Source of the DNA: Caulochytrium protostelioides
Taxonomy: Eukaryota > Chytridiomycota > Caulochytriomycetes > Caulochytriales > Caulochytriaceae
Length of the DNA stretch: 64,000 nt
Direction of reading: 5' to 3'
NCBI GenBank assembly: GCA_003615045.1
Contig: ML014147.1
Location: 1-64,000, forward strand
In this document: in pieces, positions 41,701-51,607 of the stretch
How the letters are laid out: each line of letters opens with the position of its first letter
How positions within the stretch are numbered: position 1 is the stretch's first letter
Translations under genes and position numbers: made by a program
The notes under the pieces: generated by a model
The model's input: the letters and a program-made list of their open reading frames with translations, nothing else
Databases searched by the model: none
What the model was told of the DNA's origin: nothing

Positions 41701-42677
41701 CTTTGACTCGGATGCGAGACGACATGCTGCTGCGGCGGCGGCGGCTGCGAGGGATGTTGATGGTGATGATGGTGTGAGGGCACCATCGCGTGACCATGGC
41801 CTGAAACGAGAAGCTGCGACGCCGCCGGGTGCGGATACAAGTGCGCGTGAGGATGGCCCATCGGCATGGACGATGGTACCGAGTCCATCGGCCCTGTTGG
41901 GCGGCTCGATGTCATGATAGGCCGACTTGGGCTATCTTGGGACATACCGTGATGAACAGGCCGCGACATGGAAGGCACCGCCATGGTCGGCGAGTATGAG
42001 ACTGACGAGCTTGTAGGCAACGTCGGCGGCCGGTGTGATGGATGCGGCATCGTGGGCGGCGATTGCAGCGACGGCTGCGGTGGGGGCGGCTGGGAGGTCG
42101 ATGCTGGATGGTGTCCCATGGACCCAGATGTCGGATGAGAATGGCTGTGACCATGCGCCGGCGGACGCGAACGGGCCATGGTGTCGGAGGCTTCGGACCC
42201 GATGGCGGGGCCGGCCGCTCGGGCAGCATGGGCGAGATTCGCAGGCGATTCACTCATCATTGTGCCGCCATACATCGCCGTTGGCGTCGGCGTCGGAGTT
42301 GGAACGGCATTCGCCGCTGCAGCCACGGCCGCGTGCGACTGGGCAGCGGCGTCTTTCGCCAAAAAGGGCGGCACGTACTCGGGAACGCTAGCATGAAGCA
42401 TCGAGGGCGATGGGGACGCCATGGGCTGCGAAACAGCGGAAGCAGGCGAGGAGGCGGCGGCGGCGGATGGCGGCGGCAAGGAGGCCATGGGAGTTGGATG
42501 ACGGTAGGTTGGCTCGACACTGCTGCTGCTCGTGCTACTGCTGCCAGGACCGGCGCCGTGACTACCACCACCAGCGTGGAGAAGGGACGACGGAGACATC
42601 ATCGACATGGAGGATGATGACGTGGCAGAGGACGATGAAACGAATGAAGGCCGCCGATGCGTCGGTGCGGGAATCAT
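38772..42677 (-). CDS. C2H2 zinc-finger transcription factor with very long disordered arms
   Basis: 1301 aa, single exon, ATG at 42677. Around residue 470 are two adjacent fingers. Finger 1 (YPCPQCPKRFTRPSSLQSHL) is a classic C-x2-C-x12-H-x3-H with a TGEKPF linker. Finger 2 starts CTARGPGAGGCGRAF and ends LSNLRRHARIC, so its last ligand is Cys (C2HC). This pair with the RPSSLQSH/SVLSNLRRH pattern is common in fungal regulators. The rest is disordered: Ser/Pro/His-rich and His-Pro repeats upstream, and acidic (DDDEDDDISDEDD) and Ser/Thr/Pro/Ala-rich regions downstream. Expected nuclear DNA-binding regulator; the target is unknown. Codon-level CAT/CAC and CAG repeats in the upstream arm are A+T-richer than the neighbours. 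Confidence 0.9.
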   Translation of the reverse strand: MIPAPTHRRPSFVSSSSATSSSSMSMMSPSSLLHAGGGSHGAGPGSSSTSSSSVEPTYRHPTPMASLPPPSAAAASSPASAVSQPMASPSPSMLHASVPEYVPPFLAKDAAAQSHAAVAAAANAVPTPTPTPTAMYGGTMMSESPANLAHAARAAGPAIGSEASDTMARSRPPAHGHSHSHPTSGSMGHHPASTSQPPPPQPSLQSPPTMPHPSHRPPTLPTSSSVSYSPTMAVPSMSRPVHHGMSQDSPSRPIMTSSRPTGPMDSVPSSMPMGHPHAHLYPHPAASQLLVSGHGHAMVPSHHHHHQHPSQPPPPQQHVVSHPSQSLPSQPLPHLMSHPSQHHHHPHHPMHPMHHHLQHPHSLSHPHTSSHSHPHMQMHPQQQQHNGLQPQQLHQLQPSQSHQPLQQLQQPPQQPSQQPNHGASMASDMTSISLAGMGTKSAPVTRPGSPDFGGSGSNGGFASSSPKRRYPCPQCPKRFTRPSSLQSHLYVHTGEKPFVCTARGPGAGGCGRAFSVLSNLRRHARICTGEPATAATTPSASGSIGATTPPPTLSPLATPARMANLNGHSGYPMYPNSNATPSPGEWLARAAAVAAASAGIIINDTNSSTAGMDIATTPPTPTTRSTQSARNGGRQAVSAPPTPRRVRSPDGIGHSHRRKRAGGASRASDAGRPAMASASASASSDPAVIDEDIEVDEAEGPTDDVMTAYRAGLDTAGLAAARLLGRDLSLDDDEDDDISDEDDPRAEEDNDNDSDDSDDSDDEGADEDEEEAIRAAFRRAKAHQADLARGELSAVATQEQRRSRRGGINHGFSLGLHVDTTTAPMSTTPPAVSPATGFLGGTVSAPASVSRSNSASRPQSAPLATAPSTPGSGRAMANGHAAPATGLRIPRIPKIRQHALGPPALSYRPASSMVVPLLRPAGIITPSKTRLMTPTPMSPTPTGVATPITMVSTAMHSAASATMPYASAGIATPGIPVSVSAHGSQTPSGTGSPPSPMRVSVSASGPVSRHHSPAPMAHPSYMAKRPATTASSSLGMTSAGSVLPASYVPQPGGRPLAEGGVAYTSQRRLFTQMPTPEATPHRDNHALGASQTLYAHPHAHHMHAYPGHSSPAYHGGIRDPMSHLHGHPPPRPHSHDGYAHPSSQNGHLVPPSPVAGRSFSGYPITHSHGSRGPSSMSIHDSPVAGRYPPNEAQNSGASQLLAAASMLQLDDLARAQRSASAAAATSASAATSTATSTPTSMPAARATMFSSVPLSSSAATPAASTPAAATSAYPATSVPFSAAPSVPKKAAGSTSRSVRDD

Positions 42678-44005
42678 GATGACCGGTCAGGCTTGCCTTC
42701 CGACGAAGGCGGGATGGACGTGAGCCACGCGCGTCGTCCGTTCGCGTTGTCAACAGCAGGCCAATAAGACGCGCGGTGCGCAGCTGCGGGAGCCGCGGCG
42801 AAGCGCCGCGGCACGGCAGAACTCGGAAAAAAAGGGAAATGAACGGAGGCTCGTCGTCAGGACAGGTAATGTCGTGTTCTTTAATCAGGGATCGGACGGT
42901 CAGCCCGCACAGAGGTGGTGGTAGATGCGCGTGTGCGAGTACGAGACCTCACGCGGGGTGGGCCGAGCGAGGTGTGGCGAATGGTGGATGGGCCTGGCGG
43001 TGGCGGAGTGATGATCGACACGCACGAGGTGGGGGGCGGGGCGCGTCAGCTGAGCAATCAGCAGCAAGCCGTCACGTGGCACGCATACGGCCACGCGTCC
43101 ACCGAGTTCCACCGCAGCACGTGGTAGCTCAACACACGTTGATTTCGAGAATTCGGCAGACAATGACACGCAATGCGGTGACCGGTTCCGTTTGACGGAA
43201 CGAAGGCAAGCGCCACACGTGGTCGACCCCGCAAAGCGTAATTGCGCCGTCAAAGACGAGGGATGAAAGCTAAACCTCCGAACTCAATTGGCAGATTTCC
43301 AGGCGCCTATGGCGGGGATGAGATGCCAATCCCTCAATTGATACCGCGCAATGTTTAGCGTCGGCGAATGGATTCGAGTCAATCACGAAAGTTGTGCTAC
43401 AAAAGAGCGCAGGGGGAGGGGTCGGCTCGGCGTATCGATGGGTCAGGCAGACAGGCCACGTCGCTGAAAGTACAAGGCCTGTTTCAGGAACAGCCCTGAA
43501 AGCGAAAAAAGCGCACAGCAAAATCACCGAGAGCTTGGGTTAGCGAGAACCCACGACGTTGAGGCTCGAGGTGCCACGCCCAGGCTGCGTGTGCGGGTCC
43601 TGTCTCACAGCGCTTTTGTTGCCGTTCTGTTTCGTCGGCGTTGAAGTCCCGCCCGAAGGATACGCTTAATGGGTGGACGCCTCCGTCGCGGCGTGCTTGA
43701 GTCGAGCTGTAAGTATACTCGAGCGTGGCTCGGGCGAATTGAACGAGCGTCGTCTGAGGCGTGCGAGGCAAGGGTCAGTAGGCGAGCGGGGGCGGAGAGG
43801 GGAGGGAGGGGCGCCGAAAGCGAGTGACCGCCGGAGCGACGGTCGCGGCCTGCAGGAGCGACCGACGGGTCGGGCCCCAAACGAGGAAAATGAGGCAAGC
43901 GAGGAGCACGCCCCGCGGTGCCGGTCACGGGTGTTGCGGCGCACGGGCGACGACTGCGAACGGGGCCGGCGTGGCGCGGCCCAGGCCCGAGCCCGGGCTA
44001 GTCCA

Positions 44006-44034
44006 GTCGGTCGGTCGGTCGGTCGGTCGGTCGG
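44006..44034. repeat. (GTCG)n microsatellite
   Basis: Seven consecutive GTCG/TCGG units. Confidence 0.9.
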
Positions 44035-44504
44035 CGCCGCGCCCCGCCGATGGAAGAGCGAGGGGCATGCGCGACGATGAAAGCGCGCCTGCTGAGGCGT
44101 GGTCGCTCAGGCGAGACGGCCGAAAGGACGGCCACCGGCCTCGGCGACGGCGGCAGCGACGGCGGCGGCGACGGCGGCGGCGGCGACGGCGGCGGTGGCG
44201 GCGCGTCAGTGACTGGCAAGATGCGCTCCACCTTCTCGGTTGTGCCGTTAGAGCTCCACCGCAGTGGTCGATCGCGTCGGCAACGATGCGGTGGAGGTTC
44301 GCTGTCGGGATCGGCCCGACCGTCTCTTGCTTGCACTGAAACGGCGCGAGGCTGGTGCGTCGGGCCTTCGGTCAAGGGCGATATCGGTGCGAGGACGAAT
44401 GTGCCCCGTTCGCAAGGGTCTCTATCACACTCCGCGACAGGCGCAGAGGGTCGTCCAAGGAGCAGCCGAAGAGCACTGAAGAGCCCTAAGACCGTCGAGC
44501 ATCG

Positions 44505-44531
44505 GTTATCTTCCTTCCGAAGGAAGATAAC
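44505..44531. repeat. Perfect 27-base palindrome with inverted TTATC/GATAA cores
   Basis: Arms GTTATCTTCCTTC and GAAGGAAGATAAC are exact reverse complements with one central base. The outer parts carry TTATC and GATAA, so it could bind a pair of GATA-type factors. It lies 580 bp upstream of the ATG at 45114. Confidence 0.9.
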
Positions 44532-45113
44532 TGACGAAAAAAGCGACGCTCTCGGTAGGCAGGATGGCGCGCTCGAGAGGAGCATGGGCTGACTATGGGG
44601 GCCGGGAAGTGATCGGCAGACACGACCCGGACCGGGGTGCCAGGCGCACGGCACCGATGACGTGGTCGCCGTCCGTTGACGCCAATGAGGATGCGGCTCG
44701 CCACTCAGAAAATGACGAGAAAAGCTTATTTCACGATTCGACCCACGGGGGGCGCAGACACCGCGGGACGTATATATAGTCATACTTCCATTCATCCACA
44801 CGCACGATGATGACCCGCGTGGCACGCAGAAGTTCGATGGCCCAGGTGACAGACTTTTCATGCTTCGTTCTCGGTATATCCTGATGTGTCTGAGACTGTT
44901 TTTTTTTTTCCAACTGTGCTGACAACGAACGAATGATGGCTCATTGAGGCCAATCATGCGCCTATCGCTATCGCTTCCCTCAAGACTTAACGTCTGGCTT
45001 CGCAGGTGCTCCCTGACCTTCGGTAAACCCCCAGTCGGTCTGCTCTGCGGTTGACCCAACGCCACGCAACGCCCCTCTCTGTCACCCACTCTCGGCGCAC
45101 GCCACGGCGCACG

Positions 45114-46256
45114 ATGGACCTCTCAAGCGATGCTGGCATGGCCACGGTCACATCCGAAACCGCTGGAACTACCACGCCTGAGCAAGCGGCCGCGGCCACC
45201 GTCGTGACTACTCACGATTCGACTCCTGCCGCTGCCGTCCTGCGGGTCCTTGTCGCTGTCGCCATTCTGGCCGTCGTCATCATCACGTGCGCGTCCGTGT
45301 TTCTTCGCAAACAGCGGGCCCACAAGATGACGGCCACCTCGGCAGGGCTGCTGCCTACCACGTACGAGACGCGGGAAGAACCACCCACGACCTGGTCAGA
45401 GAGGAACCCGACCACCCATCACACCTGGCTAACAGTGGCGGCGTTTCTTACCGGTCGGCCACGTCCACCATCACCGCCGCCGCCGCCGCCGCCGCCGCCG
45501 AACAGCCGCGACAACACCGGGTTTCTCAACATCGATCCCGTACCCACGACGCAACAGCCAGCGTTTATTACGCACCAACACATTGCACGAACGTCCGAGC
45601 TGCCGCTCGATCTTTCTCGCGCCTCTCGTCCTCGTGCCGACGACGCATCGGGATGGCATCGTGCGTCATCCGCGACCGAGGAGTTGCCTCCCTATGCCGC
45701 TACACTGTACGCGAGTGCGTCGACGACGCGCCCCCCACCACTCACCATGACGTCCCTCACACGTCGCGCTAGCGTGTCGCCGGCCATGATGACACCCTGG
45801 GACGCTGACGCGGTAAATGAGGCGATGGGCCTAAACGATGTCACTCCGGCGCTGCCGCACGTCGGATCGGAAGGTTCCGACTGGGCGCGCTTGACCAGCG
45901 CCACGTTCTGCGGCGGCCATCACCGCGGCCATTTGCCGGTCGCTGTGAATGCTTCGGCGCACCATGCGCCGACCCCCATGATGCGTATGGACATCATTCC
46001 GCCCGGTGTGCCGCTCCCCGCCGCAATGACGTCGGCATCGATTCGCGCCACGACGGCCACACCAACGGAGGGGGCGACGGCACCACCCGCCGGCCGCATC
46101 CCATCGCCCCCGCCCCCGCCGTACGTGCCCGGTCCAAAGTCACATCCAGCGCCGCTGCCGACCAAACAGGCATCGCCAGACCGCAACGTCGTACCTGAAA
46201 CGGATGCTGGGCAAGATAGTGATGGGTTCGAGGGTGGGGACGACATGGAGAACTAG
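45114..46256 (+). CDS. Single-pass membrane protein with polyproline and two PPxY motifs
   Basis: 380 aa from the ATG at 45114. The N-terminal ~40 residues are Thr/Ala/Ser-rich and likely extracellular. One transmembrane helix follows at about residues 42-63 (VLRVLVAVAILAVVIITCAS), then a positive stop-transfer (FLRKQRAHK). The 310-residue cytoplasmic tail is disordered and Pro/Thr-rich with a nine-proline run. It carries two PPxY WW-ligand motifs: ELPPYAAT near residue 190 and PPPPPYVPG near residue 340. No signal peptide is seen, so a type III (signal-anchor) topology is likely. Such proteins often act as adaptors for Rsp5/NEDD4-type ubiquitin ligases. That role is inference from motifs. 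The tail ends in acidic residues. Confidence 0.75.
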   Translation: MDLSSDAGMATVTSETAGTTTPEQAAAATVVTTHDSTPAAAVLRVLVAVAILAVVIITCASVFLRKQRAHKMTATSAGLLPTTYETREEPPTTWSERNPTTHHTWLTVAAFLTGRPRPPSPPPPPPPPPNSRDNTGFLNIDPVPTTQQPAFITHQHIARTSELPLDLSRASRPRADDASGWHRASSATEELPPYAATLYASASTTRPPPLTMTSLTRRASVSPAMMTPWDADAVNEAMGLNDVTPALPHVGSEGSDWARLTSATFCGGHHRGHLPVAVNASAHHAPTPMMRMDIIPPGVPLPAAMTSASIRATTATPTEGATAPPAGRIPSPPPPPYVPGPKSHPAPLPTKQASPDRNVVPETDAGQDSDGFEGGDDMEN

Positions 46257-47728
46257 ATGCCGCCGCCCTCACCCTCGCCCTCCGCGTCGGCGTCAGGATC
46301 ACCGTCCATGTGGCGCTGACGACAGTGCTCATGGTGCTGCTTAGCGACGAGCAGATCGCATATATTTCTTAATGATTTATAGGCTCTCCGGTGAGACGAC
46401 CTCACATGTGCTCCTAGCCTCGGACCCCCGGAGCCTTCAAGAGGCAGTTCGCGTTAGGTTTAGTGCCGATGCGTTTGCCGACCACGGGTGGCGACGTGTC
46501 GTGCTCTGCGCCGCGGCACAGCCGTATAGGCATGATGGGCGAGGCGAGGCAGCGTCAGATGTTTATAGCGGTATTGAGTTTACATATTACAAAACGCATG
46601 ACTGCTAACCTCTGACCAAAGCCTTTGTGAGCCGGCTTTGAACTTTTTTTCAGGGCCAGATTGTTCTCTGCATGTACCTGAGTCGGAACTTGTCCATCAA
46701 CACGGCTCGGAAGCCCTCAGCTCACGCCTGGTGAATCCGAGCTGTGTCGAGAGAGGTCATCGTGTGGACAGCCTGGCGGGAAGGCCCTGTGGCGCCCGCG
46801 GCCTCCATGGCGCCCATGGCTTCCAAAGCAGCGGACCATGTTTGGGAAGGGTGCGGGTAGAGCATACACCGACTTTGTTGCATCGTCCCTCCCTCCCCGT
46901 CGATGAACGCGCCACATCAGTCCGGGTGGCCAATGGTGATGTGGATCTTGCCGCTTTGAATGTTTCGATGACGCCCTCTTGTCGAGCTGTGGCACGGGGT
47001 GACTACCCGGGGACATCGCCGGCTCTGTCTCGAATGGAGGTTGGGTCCATCCCATCCGTCCAATCCATCGGTCGTCGCTTCCCCTCCTCAGGGTGCGCGT
47101 GGTCTGGGTCACGGCGAGGACGAGCGGTCCACTCGCCCGCCAGCTTCTGCTCGAAACGGCACCGCGCGGTCCCCTCCGCTCGAAGGATGGGGAACGGGAG
47201 CCTACACCTCTCGCTGGATCCATCGCGGTCTGGCCCACGGCGGTTGCCCCCGGTCTCGCTCCGCCCTGTGCCCGTCCCCCCGATGTCCCCGCCCGATGGG
47301 AAGGGGGATCGGCTGTCGATCCTTCCATCACGGGAGGAGCCCAACCAGGGAAAGGCCAGGGGACGCGGTGGCGGGGGGTGGCGTGGCCCGAAGTGGCGGG
47401 GATGGACCCAGCGGGCCCAAGGATCGGCAGGACAGCGCGGCCATCGGACGGGCCCGCCCAGGGGGTCCCCGCGTCTTCTCCTTTTCCCGCTCGGCGGCCG
47501 ACCACGGCGTCGGCCCACTCGGCCGGCCCCCCCATGGCCGGCCCCGGCATGCACCCGCTTGTTGTCGGCGACGGAACAATCCCACGCGCTTGGAGCAATG
47601 GGCCGCCGCGTCCCGCTCACGTCATGGGTTCTCTCTCTTTCTCTGATCGGATCCATCGCCCATACACGAGGCGTTTTCCGCACACGACGCGGCGATGTGT
47701 GGTTCATCCGATCTGGGCGCACGCGAGA
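46257..47728. other. Convergent 1.5-kb intergenic region
   Basis: Between the PPxY gene (+) and the NoxR gene (-). High G+C from about 46700 onwards, with long Arg/Gly/Pro-rich frames on both strands that overlap one another and the NoxR gene. No family motif is found, so no gene is called. Confidence 0.45.
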
Positions 47729-50700
47729 CTACGCGAGCACGGTGCGACGATACGCGTTGGTCGTGCTGGGTTCGTTGGAGCTGATCGTTTCAGCGGATGC
47801 CCGGACCTCGTCTCGGGTTTTGCTAGCCGTCGACGTCGGTCCTGACACCGTCGGCGCCGACGGGGTGGCGTCCCGCGATGCTGCGACGGCAGTGGCGGCC
47901 ACGGTCGAGGACAGTGACGACAAGGCGATGGCCACCGGTGTGGTGGTTGCCGATGTCCGCGGTGGCGTCAGCATGGTCGCCATGGTGAGCCGCATTGTCC
48001 CGTTCGCGTTCACGGCATCCGTGCCGTCGGTGTCGGTCGCCTGCCCAGCGCTGAGGCCCATCGCGGCGGGACTGGCGCGACGTGGCCACATGGCGTCCGG
48101 CTCGTCGGCCCAGAAGCTGGCGTGGTGGCTCGGCGCGCTAGGTGGCGGCGTGACGCCAAGCCGGCCGTGATGTCGTGCCTGCTTGGTCTCGGGGTCCATG
48201 GTCCCCGACCCGACGACGACCATCATCGGAGGTGGTGCATGTGCAGGGTCAGGGGCCGATCCATGCAACGGTAGCGGCGGCGGAGGCGACGGTAGCGGCG
48301 GCGCATGGACCCCACGCATCCCGTGCCAGAGCAGACCGGCGACCCGCATCGCGAGGCCGCGGCCCGGCGACGGGCCCTGGCTGGAGGACGACGGGCGGCG
48401 GTGCCGACCGGGCGACGGCGTAATCCCGATGGTCGAGGGCGATGCCGCGCATCCGTCCGCATCATCCGAAGTGGTCGGAGCCGCCAATGCGCGTGGAAGC
48501 CGGGGCGGCGAGTCGGCGTCGACCATGAGTGCCGGATCGTGGCGGAAGGGACGCGTCAAGCTCATCTCGGTCATGGCGGAGCGTTGGGTGGCGACGCGCG
48601 CTAACGGCGGGGCATAAGCGTCGTTGGTGTCCGTGCCGGCGGCGGTCGCGTCGCGCGGCCGGATCCACAGCACGAGACGCGCCATACGGCCAGAAGCTAC
48701 GTGGCTCAGCATCTGGCGCCACCCAATGATCGCGTCGTGGCCACCGTCGGCGCGGCGTTCGCCCATTTCATCATCCTGACTCGAGTTATGGTGACGATCA
48801 GGCAGTCGCGTCTCGACCGATTCGAGCCGGCGCCATCTATGGCTCTGCTGAAGACTGAGCGCTTCGGCGCTGGCGTGGGCGCCTGTATCGTTGCCCACAT
48901 CGACCCAAATCGTCCATGCGCTGTCCACGACGTCGTCCACGAGAGGGCCTCGGTCGCAGGGGTCGAGCATCAGACCAAACTGCGATGCGAGGGCCCCGCG
49001 GAACGCGGCGAGTGGCGTGTCCTCCGGCACTGCCAGGACCAGCCGCGACCCGACGCTCGCGGGGCCGTTAGCGCCGACTCCGGGTCCGGAGCGCCGCAGA
49101 CTGCTGCTCTGCGCCGCGCTTGCTAACGGCCGGGATGCCATAGGCCGCTGCATCGTGGCGGGACTCAGACGCTCAGCGTCTGCGTGCGTCAGCCAAATAT
49201 GCACCGGAAGTCGCGGCGCGCCGCGGCGAGCGCTGCGCTGCGGGTGCTGTGGGGGCGACGTCGCGGTGGGTGTCGCGATGGACGGAAGCGCCATGGCCGC
49301 CGTCGGGGAGGCGACCCCCGGCGAGTCCATCCGCGCTACCGCGCCGCGGCGTTCGGCGGGGGCGAGCGAGGCGCTGCGCGGTCCGATCCATCCGGCCGCC
49401 GGGTGCAGGTGACCCTGGACCACAAACAAGGTCTGCGCCGGCGGATCCCGTGCCGCGAGGTCCAGAGCATAGGCATCGTACGTGTGATCGCTGCTGTCGA
49501 GCCACGCAGCGTCGTTGCCATCGGCCGTCGCTGGTGGTGAGGGCAGTAAAGTCGCGTGAGCGGAGGGTGACACGTGGTGGCGTGGCAGCATGGTCACGAG
49601 ACCGGGCCCCCGCCCGCGTTGGCCCTGCTTCTGGCCAGGCTGCAGCGCTGCTGAGAGGGCCGAGAATGCCTCGCCGACCCCTGGTTTCCTTTTGGGTTGA
49701 CGTAGCCAGTGGGGTCCATCCAAGGAGATCGGACGCAGCCGGTACGACTGATACCCGCGGCTTGAGCTTCGGGGCGTGATGACCATCGATCCAGGACCTT
49801 GTTGCGGGATGGGATTAGCGCCGGGACTCCGCTGCGGACGGTGGTGGCCCGCTGACCGCGCCGGCACGACATCCGCTGTGAACATGTCGTTGAATGGCGG
49901 CGGAGCACGGGACGACTGGACGCCCTCGTCAGTTTCGCGGATCACAGTGCGCAAGACATGACCCAGGGGCGAGACGGGCCGCTTCTGCGTGCCGCTTGCC
50001 GTTATCGGGGCCGTGGCGGTCGCCACCGTCTCTGTTGCCACTGTCCGCACTGGCGCCGACCGCTGGGCCGTGTTCTGCCATCGTGTGGCGAGAGACGGCG
50101 CGTGAGGCACCGATGATGGCGCCGATGATGGCAGCTGCGGGGGCGACGGCAATGATCGTTGCTGCCTCTGCTGCTGCTGTGGCGGCACCGGCGGCAATGA
50201 CGGCCGGGGTTTGCGGGGCCGGGCGTGGGACGGCGAGTCAGGCGGCAGCCATGCGTTGGGCGGCTGCACGGCTGCTGGCAGGCACGCGACGGGATGCTCA
50301 TAAATCGGTTGCATCGGCGCCATGGACCAATGGCCTAGCGACGCGGAGCCGCGGCGTGGCGGAACCGTCACCTCAATGCCGGATGTCGGTTGGCCCGACC
50401 GCGCCGTCTCCGGTTCGGATCCCCATCCTTGGCGGGAACCGGAAAGGGGGATGGGCAGGACTGGATGGGGAGCAGCAACAGGTGCGCCGCGATGGCCGTC
50501 GTACATGGCACTCTTCAGCGGCCGAGCGACCGCATGATGGGAGATCGGCGCAGAAGCTGCGGCGGCCGCGGCCGCGGCCGCGGGGGCCGATGCCCAATGG
50601 AGCCGAAGCGACTCCGCTTCGTCCTCCGCCGTGCTGTCGTCGCCGCTGTCGAGCGTGAACTGAGCATGATGGATTGCCTCGCCGGTCCACGCAGTGCTCT

Positions 50701-51607
50701 CCGGCCACGCCTGTTGGCCCGAGCGGACGCTGTAGGATTTCGTAGAGCCGTTGTTCAAGACATGAGATGCGTCGCGTTTCGGCTGAGGCGGACAGTTGCG
50801 GGGGCCAGGGCCCCGCGGGCCTCCTTTCCGCGACATGGGCATGGCGGCGGCAACACCGTCTTCGGCGATTGGCGGCGGCCGCGGCGCCTGCGGTAGCCAA
50901 CGCAGAGTCTGCGCGTCGTCCCGTCCTGGATAGTACATGAGACTTTGGAGCTTGCGTGCATGGAGCTCGAAGACTGCATCGTGCGGGACATGGAAAAAGG
51001 TTACCGGGTGGTCAAAGAGATTGCATAGCGCATCTTCGGTGACCTGGTGCTGGCGGCCCGTGAGCGCGGCCTCACCCGCTGCACGGATGTCACAGAGGTA
51101 GGCCTCGTGGGCGCCCAGCGCGAGATGACACATGGCGCGATTCCACAGCAGATCGGCCCGGTAGAGCCGGTACGCCAAGCCCAGCTGCGCGTAGTCCACG
51201 ACGTCGACGATCGATGACATTGGCATGAGCAATGTCGTGGTCGATGCCATAGCGCTTGCGGTAGCAGCGGCAGAAGCGACAGCGGGTGGGGGGAGGTTAG
51301 CGGCGCGACGACCATCGAGCGCGTCTGTGAGAAACGACGCGCTGCGCTCATAATCCTGCAGCACGAAAGCCGCATACCCGCACTGCAGATAGCCGGCGAG
51401 AAAGTAGGGGTCGAGGCGGGTGCTTTCGGTAAAAAGGGCGAGCGCCGTGGTCCAGTCGCGGAGCTGCACGAAGACCATGCCGCTGTTGAACGCGATCTTG
51501 GCATAGGGGCCGGCGAGGCCGAAGTGGTCGAGCGCCGTATCCCATTGGCCGATGCGGTAAGCCTCGACGGCGTGGTGCCAGGCGAGGAGCTGGGCCCGCG
51601 TGGCCAT
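47729..51607 (-). CDS. NOXR: NoxR/p67phox-like NADPH-oxidase regulator (TPR + PB1), unusually long
   Basis: 1292 aa from the ATG at 51607; a further in-frame ATG at 51664 is less likely, because MATRAQLLAWHHAVEAYRIG already matches the family start. The first ~220 residues form TPRs like p67phox: IAFNSGMVFVQLRDW, ALALFTESTRLDPYFLAGYL, QCGYAAFVLQDYERS, VDYAQLGLAYRLYRADLLWN. A short KLQSLMYYP segment follows. A PB1-like domain is visible at about residues 800-985 (PVHIWLTHADAERL; SRLVLAVPEDTPLAAFRGAL; RWRRLESV; ARLVLWIRPRD), divided by an insertion. The remaining sequence is disordered and Pro/Ser/Arg-rich, and includes a GGPRGPGPRNCPPQPKRD patch. Fungal NoxR is about 550 aa, so this one is roughly doubled in length. 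It would bind Rac via the TPRs and activate a Nox oxidase. Confidence 0.85.
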   Translation of the reverse strand: MATRAQLLAWHHAVEAYRIGQWDTALDHFGLAGPYAKIAFNSGMVFVQLRDWTTALALFTESTRLDPYFLAGYLQCGYAAFVLQDYERSASFLTDALDGRRAANLPPPAVASAAATASAMASTTTLLMPMSSIVDVVDYAQLGLAYRLYRADLLWNRAMCHLALGAHEAYLCDIRAAGEAALTGRQHQVTEDALCNLFDHPVTFFHVPHDAVFELHARKLQSLMYYPGRDDAQTLRWLPQAPRPPPIAEDGVAAAMPMSRKGGPRGPGPRNCPPQPKRDASHVLNNGSTKSYSVRSGQQAWPESTAWTGEAIHHAQFTLDSGDDSTAEDEAESLRLHWASAPAAAAAAAAASAPISHHAVARPLKSAMYDGHRGAPVAAPHPVLPIPLSGSRQGWGSEPETARSGQPTSGIEVTVPPRRGSASLGHWSMAPMQPIYEHPVACLPAAVQPPNAWLPPDSPSHARPRKPRPSLPPVPPQQQQRQQRSLPSPPQLPSSAPSSVPHAPSLATRWQNTAQRSAPVRTVATETVATATAPITASGTQKRPVSPLGHVLRTVIRETDEGVQSSRAPPPFNDMFTADVVPARSAGHHRPQRSPGANPIPQQGPGSMVITPRSSSRGYQSYRLRPISLDGPHWLRQPKRKPGVGEAFSALSAALQPGQKQGQRGRGPGLVTMLPRHHVSPSAHATLLPSPPATADGNDAAWLDSSDHTYDAYALDLAARDPPAQTLFVVQGHLHPAAGWIGPRSASLAPAERRGAVARMDSPGVASPTAAMALPSIATPTATSPPQHPQRSARRGAPRLPVHIWLTHADAERLSPATMQRPMASRPLASAAQSSSLRRSGPGVGANGPASVGSRLVLAVPEDTPLAAFRGALASQFGLMLDPCDRGPLVDDVVDSAWTIWVDVGNDTGAHASAEALSLQQSHRWRRLESVETRLPDRHHNSSQDDEMGERRADGGHDAIIGWRQMLSHVASGRMARLVLWIRPRDATAAGTDTNDAYAPPLARVATQRSAMTEMSLTRPFRHDPALMVDADSPPRLPRALAAPTTSDDADGCAASPSTIGITPSPGRHRRPSSSSQGPSPGRGLAMRVAGLLWHGMRGVHAPPLPSPPPPLPLHGSAPDPAHAPPPMMVVVGSGTMDPETKQARHHGRLGVTPPPSAPSHHASFWADEPDAMWPRRASPAAMGLSAGQATDTDGTDAVNANGTMRLTMATMLTPPRTSATTTPVAIALSSLSSTVAATAVAASRDATPSAPTVSGPTSTASKTRDEVRASAETISSNEPSTTNAYRRTVLA

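Larger units (their letters stand above)
42678..45113. other. 2.4-kb divergent intergenic region with microsatellites and a palindrome
   Basis: Between the C2H2 gene (-) and the PPxY membrane-protein gene (+). It contains a (GTCG)n tract at 44006-44034, GACGGC-type repeats at about 44150-44205, the 27-base palindrome at 44505-44531, a TATATATA box at about 44771 and a T11-12 run near 44900. The frames here are short or repeat-driven, and no gene is supported. Confidence 0.5.

Noticed and set aside
46638-48170. 510-codon plus-strand open frame
   Set aside because: Arg/Gly/Pro-rich with no motif; its second part is antisense to the NoxR gene, and competing frames on the other strand are equally long. 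It fits a GC-driven false ORF.
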